Shown: positions 12,821 through 15,371 of the stretch, in pieces
Layout of the letters: each line of letters starts with the position of its first letter
How positions within the stretch are numbered: the stretch's first letter is position 1
Origin: CAZYVA01 sp964650695
GTDB lineage: Bacteria > Bacillota > Clostridia > Lachnospirales > Lachnospiraceae
Reading direction: 5' to 3'
Length of the DNA stretch: 15,371 bases
Assembly: GCA_964650695.1 (NCBI GenBank)
Contig: CAZYVA010000047.1
Coordinates: 1-15,371, forward strand
Translations under genes and position numbers: made by a program
Notes under the pieces: generated by a model
The model's database searches: none
Told to the model about the DNA's origin: nothing
Seen by the model: only the letters and a program-made list of their open reading frames with translations

Positions 12821-14371
12821 ATGCTGAAAGGATTTCAAAACGCCGCAGAGTTGGATTTTTCTTTGGAAGAAAACCGGAAAAAGATGGAAGAAGCATTTAA
12901 ACAGGCAGACGCAGAAAAGGGGCGGAGTTATCCGCTGCTGATTGGGGGAAAGAGGATTGAGACGGAAAAGAAGATTACGTCTGTCTCGCCGGCCGACAAG
13001 GAGGTACTGGGGTATGTGAGTTCCTGCACAAAAGAACTGGCGGATCAGGCAATTGAAGCAGCCAATGAAGCATTCAAAGACTGGAGCCTGGTTCCTGTCG
13101 AGGAGCGGGTGCGCTGCGTCAGAAGGCTGGCGGCGCTGACGGTTGAAAACCGTTATTACCTGGATGCATGGAATGTTCTGGAAAGTGGGAAAAACTGGGG
13201 CGAGGCAGACGGGGAACTCTGTGAGGCCCTGGATTTCTTCAATTCCTACGCATTGAATATGTTAGAACTGGATAAAGGGATGGATTTAGTCCCGACAGAG
13301 GAAGATACCAAGTGCAGCTATATCCCGATCGGGGTTGGCGCGATCATCCCGCCATGGAATTTCCCGTTTTCAATCATGGGCGGCATGTGTTCTGCCGCGC
13401 TGGTTTCGGGTAATACTTTTGTCTGCAAGCCGTCCTCTGACACACCGATCGTATGCTATAAGTACATGGAACTTTTGGAAAAAGCGGGGTTTCCGGCAGG
13501 GACGTTTAATTATATTCCGGGGGCGGGGTCGGAAATCGGTGATTCGATTGTAGAGCACCCGCTGACGAGGTTCATCAATTTTACGGGTTCTAAAGCAGTT
13601 GGCTGCCGGATCAACGAGCATGCAGCCCAAATTTCCAAGGGCCAGAGATGGTTGAAGAGAGTAGTTGCAGAGATGGGCGGGAAGAATGCGATCATCGTGG
13701 ACTCTTCCGCCAATATTCAAAAAGCAGCGGCAGGAGTGGCAAGTTCCGCGTTTACTTTCCAGGGGCAGAAGTGTTCCGCTTGCTCCAGGGCGCTGGTGAT
13801 GGGCGATGTTTACGAGGAGTTTGTAGAGGAAGTCGTAAAATGTGCAAAGGAACTGAAAGACGGCCAGGGAGCTGGCCGGGAGAACAAAGCGATGGGTCCG
13901 GTTATCAATCAGGCTGCCTTTGACAAGATCTCCGGCTACATAGAGATTGGGCGTTTGGAAGGGAAAGTCGTGTTTGGAGGGACATACAGCGACAAGACTG
14001 GTTATTACATTGCCCCCACGGTTATCCGTGATGTGTCCAAGGATGCGAGGATTGCCAATGAAGAGATTTTCGGGCCAGTGCTGGCAGTGGTGAAAGTGGA
14101 TTCCTTTGACGAGGCATTGGAGATTGCCAACCAGACCGAGTACGGCCTGACCGGCTCTGTATACAGTGAGACAAGGGAACATATCCGGAAAGCGAAAATC
14201 CATTTCCATGTCGGAAACTTGTATTTTAACCGTAAGTGTACGGCGGCGGTAGTGCTGCAGCATCCGTTTGGCGGGTTCAATATGTCCGGGACGGACGCCA
14301 AATCAGGGACGAAGGATTATTTAACGAATTTCCTGAACCTGAAGTCCGTTACAGAGGATTTGAATTCATAA
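12821..14371 (+). CDS. rocA: 1-pyrroline-5-carboxylate (glutamate semialdehyde) dehydrogenase, RocA type
   Basis: A 516-residue NAD(P)-dependent aldehyde dehydrogenase. Visible: IPPWNFPFSIMGG in the cofactor domain, general base Glu284 in VAEMGGKNAIIV, catalytic Cys318 in FQGQKCSACSR, and EIFGPVLAV. The C-terminal NRKCTAAVV...PFGGFNMSGTDAKSG segment is characteristic of the RocA/PutA P5C dehydrogenases, which oxidise glutamate-5-semialdehyde to glutamate in proline and arginine breakdown. I chose the ATG at 12821, with AAGGAGGG just upstream; an in-frame ATG at 12806 lies before that site. No proline dehydrogenase or arginine catabolic gene is adjacent. Substrate assignment rests on the C-terminal motif and is probable rather than certain. 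Confidence 0.88.
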   Translation: MLKGFQNAAELDFSLEENRKKMEEAFKQADAEKGRSYPLLIGGKRIETEKKITSVSPADKEVLGYVSSCTKELADQAIEAANEAFKDWSLVPVEERVRCVRRLAALTVENRYYLDAWNVLESGKNWGEADGELCEALDFFNSYALNMLELDKGMDLVPTEEDTKCSYIPIGVGAIIPPWNFPFSIMGGMCSAALVSGNTFVCKPSSDTPIVCYKYMELLEKAGFPAGTFNYIPGAGSEIGDSIVEHPLTRFINFTGSKAVGCRINEHAAQISKGQRWLKRVVAEMGGKNAIIVDSSANIQKAAAGVASSAFTFQGQKCSACSRALVMGDVYEEFVEEVVKCAKELKDGQGAGRENKAMGPVINQAAFDKISGYIEIGRLEGKVVFGGTYSDKTGYYIAPTVIRDVSKDARIANEEIFGPVLAVVKVDSFDEALEIANQTEYGLTGSVYSETREHIRKAKIHFHVGNLYFNRKCTAAVVLQHPFGGFNMSGTDAKSGTKDYLTNFLNLKSVTEDLNS

Positions 14372-14450
14372 CAGAACATCCGCACCTTTTACGGGATATG
14401 GCGAGTTCAGTTTCCAATGTTAGTTTCATAGTACCAAGGAGGTTAAGGGT

Positions 14451-15131
14451 ATGCAGTATCAGATTCAAGGAGAAACACTTCCGGTTGTAGTTTGCCGGCT
14501 GGAAGGCGGGGAAAAGATGATTACGGAGGGCGGGGCGATGTCCTGGATGTCGCCGAACATGAAGATGGAGACGTCCAGCAACGGTGGAGTTGGCAAAGCG
14601 TTAGGACGTGCTTTTGCGGGAGAACATTTTTTCCAGAACATCTATACCGCAGTGGGCGGTGAAGGGTTCATTGCGTTTGCATCTAGTTTTCCAGGTTCGA
14701 TCCGGGCATTTGAGATTGAGCCGGGGAAAGAGATGATCTTCCAGAAAAGCGCGTTTCTGGCAGCGGAAGCCGGAGTGAAGTTGTCGGTGCATTTTCGCAA
14801 GAAGTTGGGCTCCGGCCTGTTTGGCGGCGAGGGTTTCATCATGCAGAAGGTCAGCGGACAAGGAACGATGTTTGCTGAATTTGACGGGCATATCATGGAG
14901 TATGAGCTGCAGCAGGGGCAACAGATCATCGTTGATACCGGGCATCTTGCGGCAATGTCGGCAACCTGCCAGATCGATATCAAGAACGTGCCGGGCGTAA
15001 AAAATATGCTGTTTGGCGGCGAGGGATTGTTCAATACGGTGATTACCGGGCCAGGGCGTGTATTGCTCCAGACGATGCCCATCTGCAATGTTGCCGGGGT
15101 TTTGCGCCCGTATCTGCCATCGGGAAATTAG
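14451..15131 (+). CDS. AIM24 / TIGR00266 family protein
   Basis: A 226-residue, glycine-rich, beta-strand-rich protein of the AIM24 family: EGGAMSWMSPNM near residues 26-37, repeated GGEGF-type turns (about 69, 125, 189), and VDTGHLAAM near 162-170. Bacterial members have no firmly established function; the fungal AIM24 is mitochondrial. There is no signal peptide or membrane segment, so it is probably cytoplasmic. AAGGAGG sits 8 nt before the ATG. It follows the aldehyde dehydrogenase by 79 nt with no terminator, so cotranscription is likely, though a functional link is not evident. Confidence 0.88.
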   Translation: MQYQIQGETLPVVVCRLEGGEKMITEGGAMSWMSPNMKMETSSNGGVGKALGRAFAGEHFFQNIYTAVGGEGFIAFASSFPGSIRAFEIEPGKEMIFQKSAFLAAEAGVKLSVHFRKKLGSGLFGGEGFIMQKVSGQGTMFAEFDGHIMEYELQQGQQIIVDTGHLAAMSATCQIDIKNVPGVKNMLFGGEGLFNTVITGPGRVLLQTMPICNVAGVLRPYLPSGN

Positions 15132-15242
15132 GTTTCCAGATAAAAGCAGGATGATAGAGCGTTTCGTTTTCTTCGCACAACAACCATAACCAAAAGGGTA
15201 AAACCGTGAATATCACCCACGACAAAATCACGCAACAAAATA

Positions 15243-15260
15243 CCGCATTCGTTTATGCGG
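15243..15260. repeat. Perfect hairpin before the tRNA promoter
   Basis: CCGCAT (15243-15248) and ATGCGG (15255-15260) with a 6-nt loop. No T-run follows on the plus strand; on the minus strand TATTTTGTT follows. It may be a weak terminator. The remaining sequence of 15132-15266 shows no gene. Confidence 0.35.
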
Positions 15261-15266
15261 AAATGC

Positions 15267-15296
15267 TTGACACGCTGTTTGTTTCTATGGTATAAA
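15267..15296 (+). promoter_or_regulatory. Promoter for tRNA-Trp
   Basis: -35 TTGACA (15267-15272), an 18-nt spacer, -10 TATAAA (15291-15296). Transcription would start near 15303, 16 nt before the tRNA, a typical stable-RNA arrangement. Confidence 0.72.
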
Positions 15297-15318
15297 TATC
15301 AAGTGTGAGCCAGCATAC

Positions 15319-15371
15319 AGGGGATTGGTCAAGTGGTATGATAGGGGTCTCCAAAACCTTTGGCGGGAGTT
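15319..15371 (+). tRNA. tRNA-Trp (CCA anticodon), 3' part outside window
   Basis: The cloverleaf can be traced: acceptor strand AGGGGAT (15319-15325), T8-G9, D stem GTCA/TGAT (15328-15331, 15339-15342) around AGTGGTA, anticodon stem GGGGT/ACCTT with two G-U pairs, loop CTCCAAA (15349-15355) with anticodon CCA at 15351-15353, a 4-nt variable loop, and T-stem GGGAG followed by TT at the window edge. In many Firmicutes this tRNA lies near rpmG, secE and nusG, so those may follow. Confidence 0.85.

Noticed and set aside
13370..14263. 297-codon frame on the minus strand
   Set aside because: It lies wholly inside the rocA gene, which has full family motifs; the minus frame shows no domain and no ribosome-binding site.
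15243..15260. CCGCAT/ATGCGG hairpin as the terminator of the AIM24 gene
   Set aside because: No T-tract follows on the plus strand and it lies more than 100 nt after the stop; listed only as a hairpin.
1..15371. Search for CRISPR arrays, transposases, phage genes, toxin-antitoxin or defence genes
   Set aside because: No repeat-spacer array, transposase or integrase motif, or defence-type gene pair was seen on either strand; most genes are conserved core functions.

Overview
The window looks like chromosomal core DNA from a spore-forming, Gram-positive anaerobe of the Clostridia, most likely a Lachnospiraceae-type gut bacterium. The reasons are the germination protease and SpoIIP pair, strong Shine-Dalgarno sites before most starts, GTG and TTG starts, moderate GC, and the family-level look of the proteins. 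This is inference; no database was searched. A run of exactly 100 N (6234-6333) marks a scaffold gap, so the sequence comes from a draft assembly.

Layout. 1-2891 (+): the C-terminal two thirds of a RecQ helicase, an AlkD-type DNA alkylation repair protein, and an OmpR-type response regulator without a kinase. 2892-3221: a spacer with what looks like a decayed small lipoprotein gene, which contains a perfect consensus sigma-A promoter. 3222-5619 (+): ilvN and ilvC (branched-chain amino acid synthesis), then an atypical phosphoribosyltransferase-fold protein, closed by a strong terminator at 5696-5731. 5811-6203 (-): rpsT with its leader and promoter, running up to the gap. 6444-6659 (-): a small membrane protein. 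7078-9414 (+): gpr and spoIIP, the latter behind a good sigma-E-like promoter. 9415-10416: a GtrA-family membrane protein flanked by two hairpin-rich, possibly repeat-derived spacers. 10417-12687 (+): a large lipoteichoic-acid-synthase-type membrane enzyme. 12821-14371 (+): a RocA-type 1-pyrroline-5-carboxylate dehydrogenase behind its own promoter. 14451-15131 (+): an AIM24/TIGR00266 protein. 15319-15371: the 5' part of tRNA-Trp(CCA) behind a strong promoter.

How the parts fit. Divergent rpsT next to gpr-spoIIP is a known Firmicutes neighbourhood (in Bacillus subtilis it continues into lepA). Here it is interrupted by a small membrane gene and leaves the ancestral order after spoIIP. GtrA and the LTA-synthase-like enzyme suggest a cell-envelope polymer segment. 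ilvN and ilvC catalyse consecutive steps, but ilvB is not next to them. I see no phage, CRISPR, transposase or defence island. The items most worth a second look are the phosphoribosyltransferase-like protein that lacks the acidic pair of its PRPP loop and has a C-terminal CxxC, the decayed gene carrying the ilvN promoter, and the structured spacers around gtrA.
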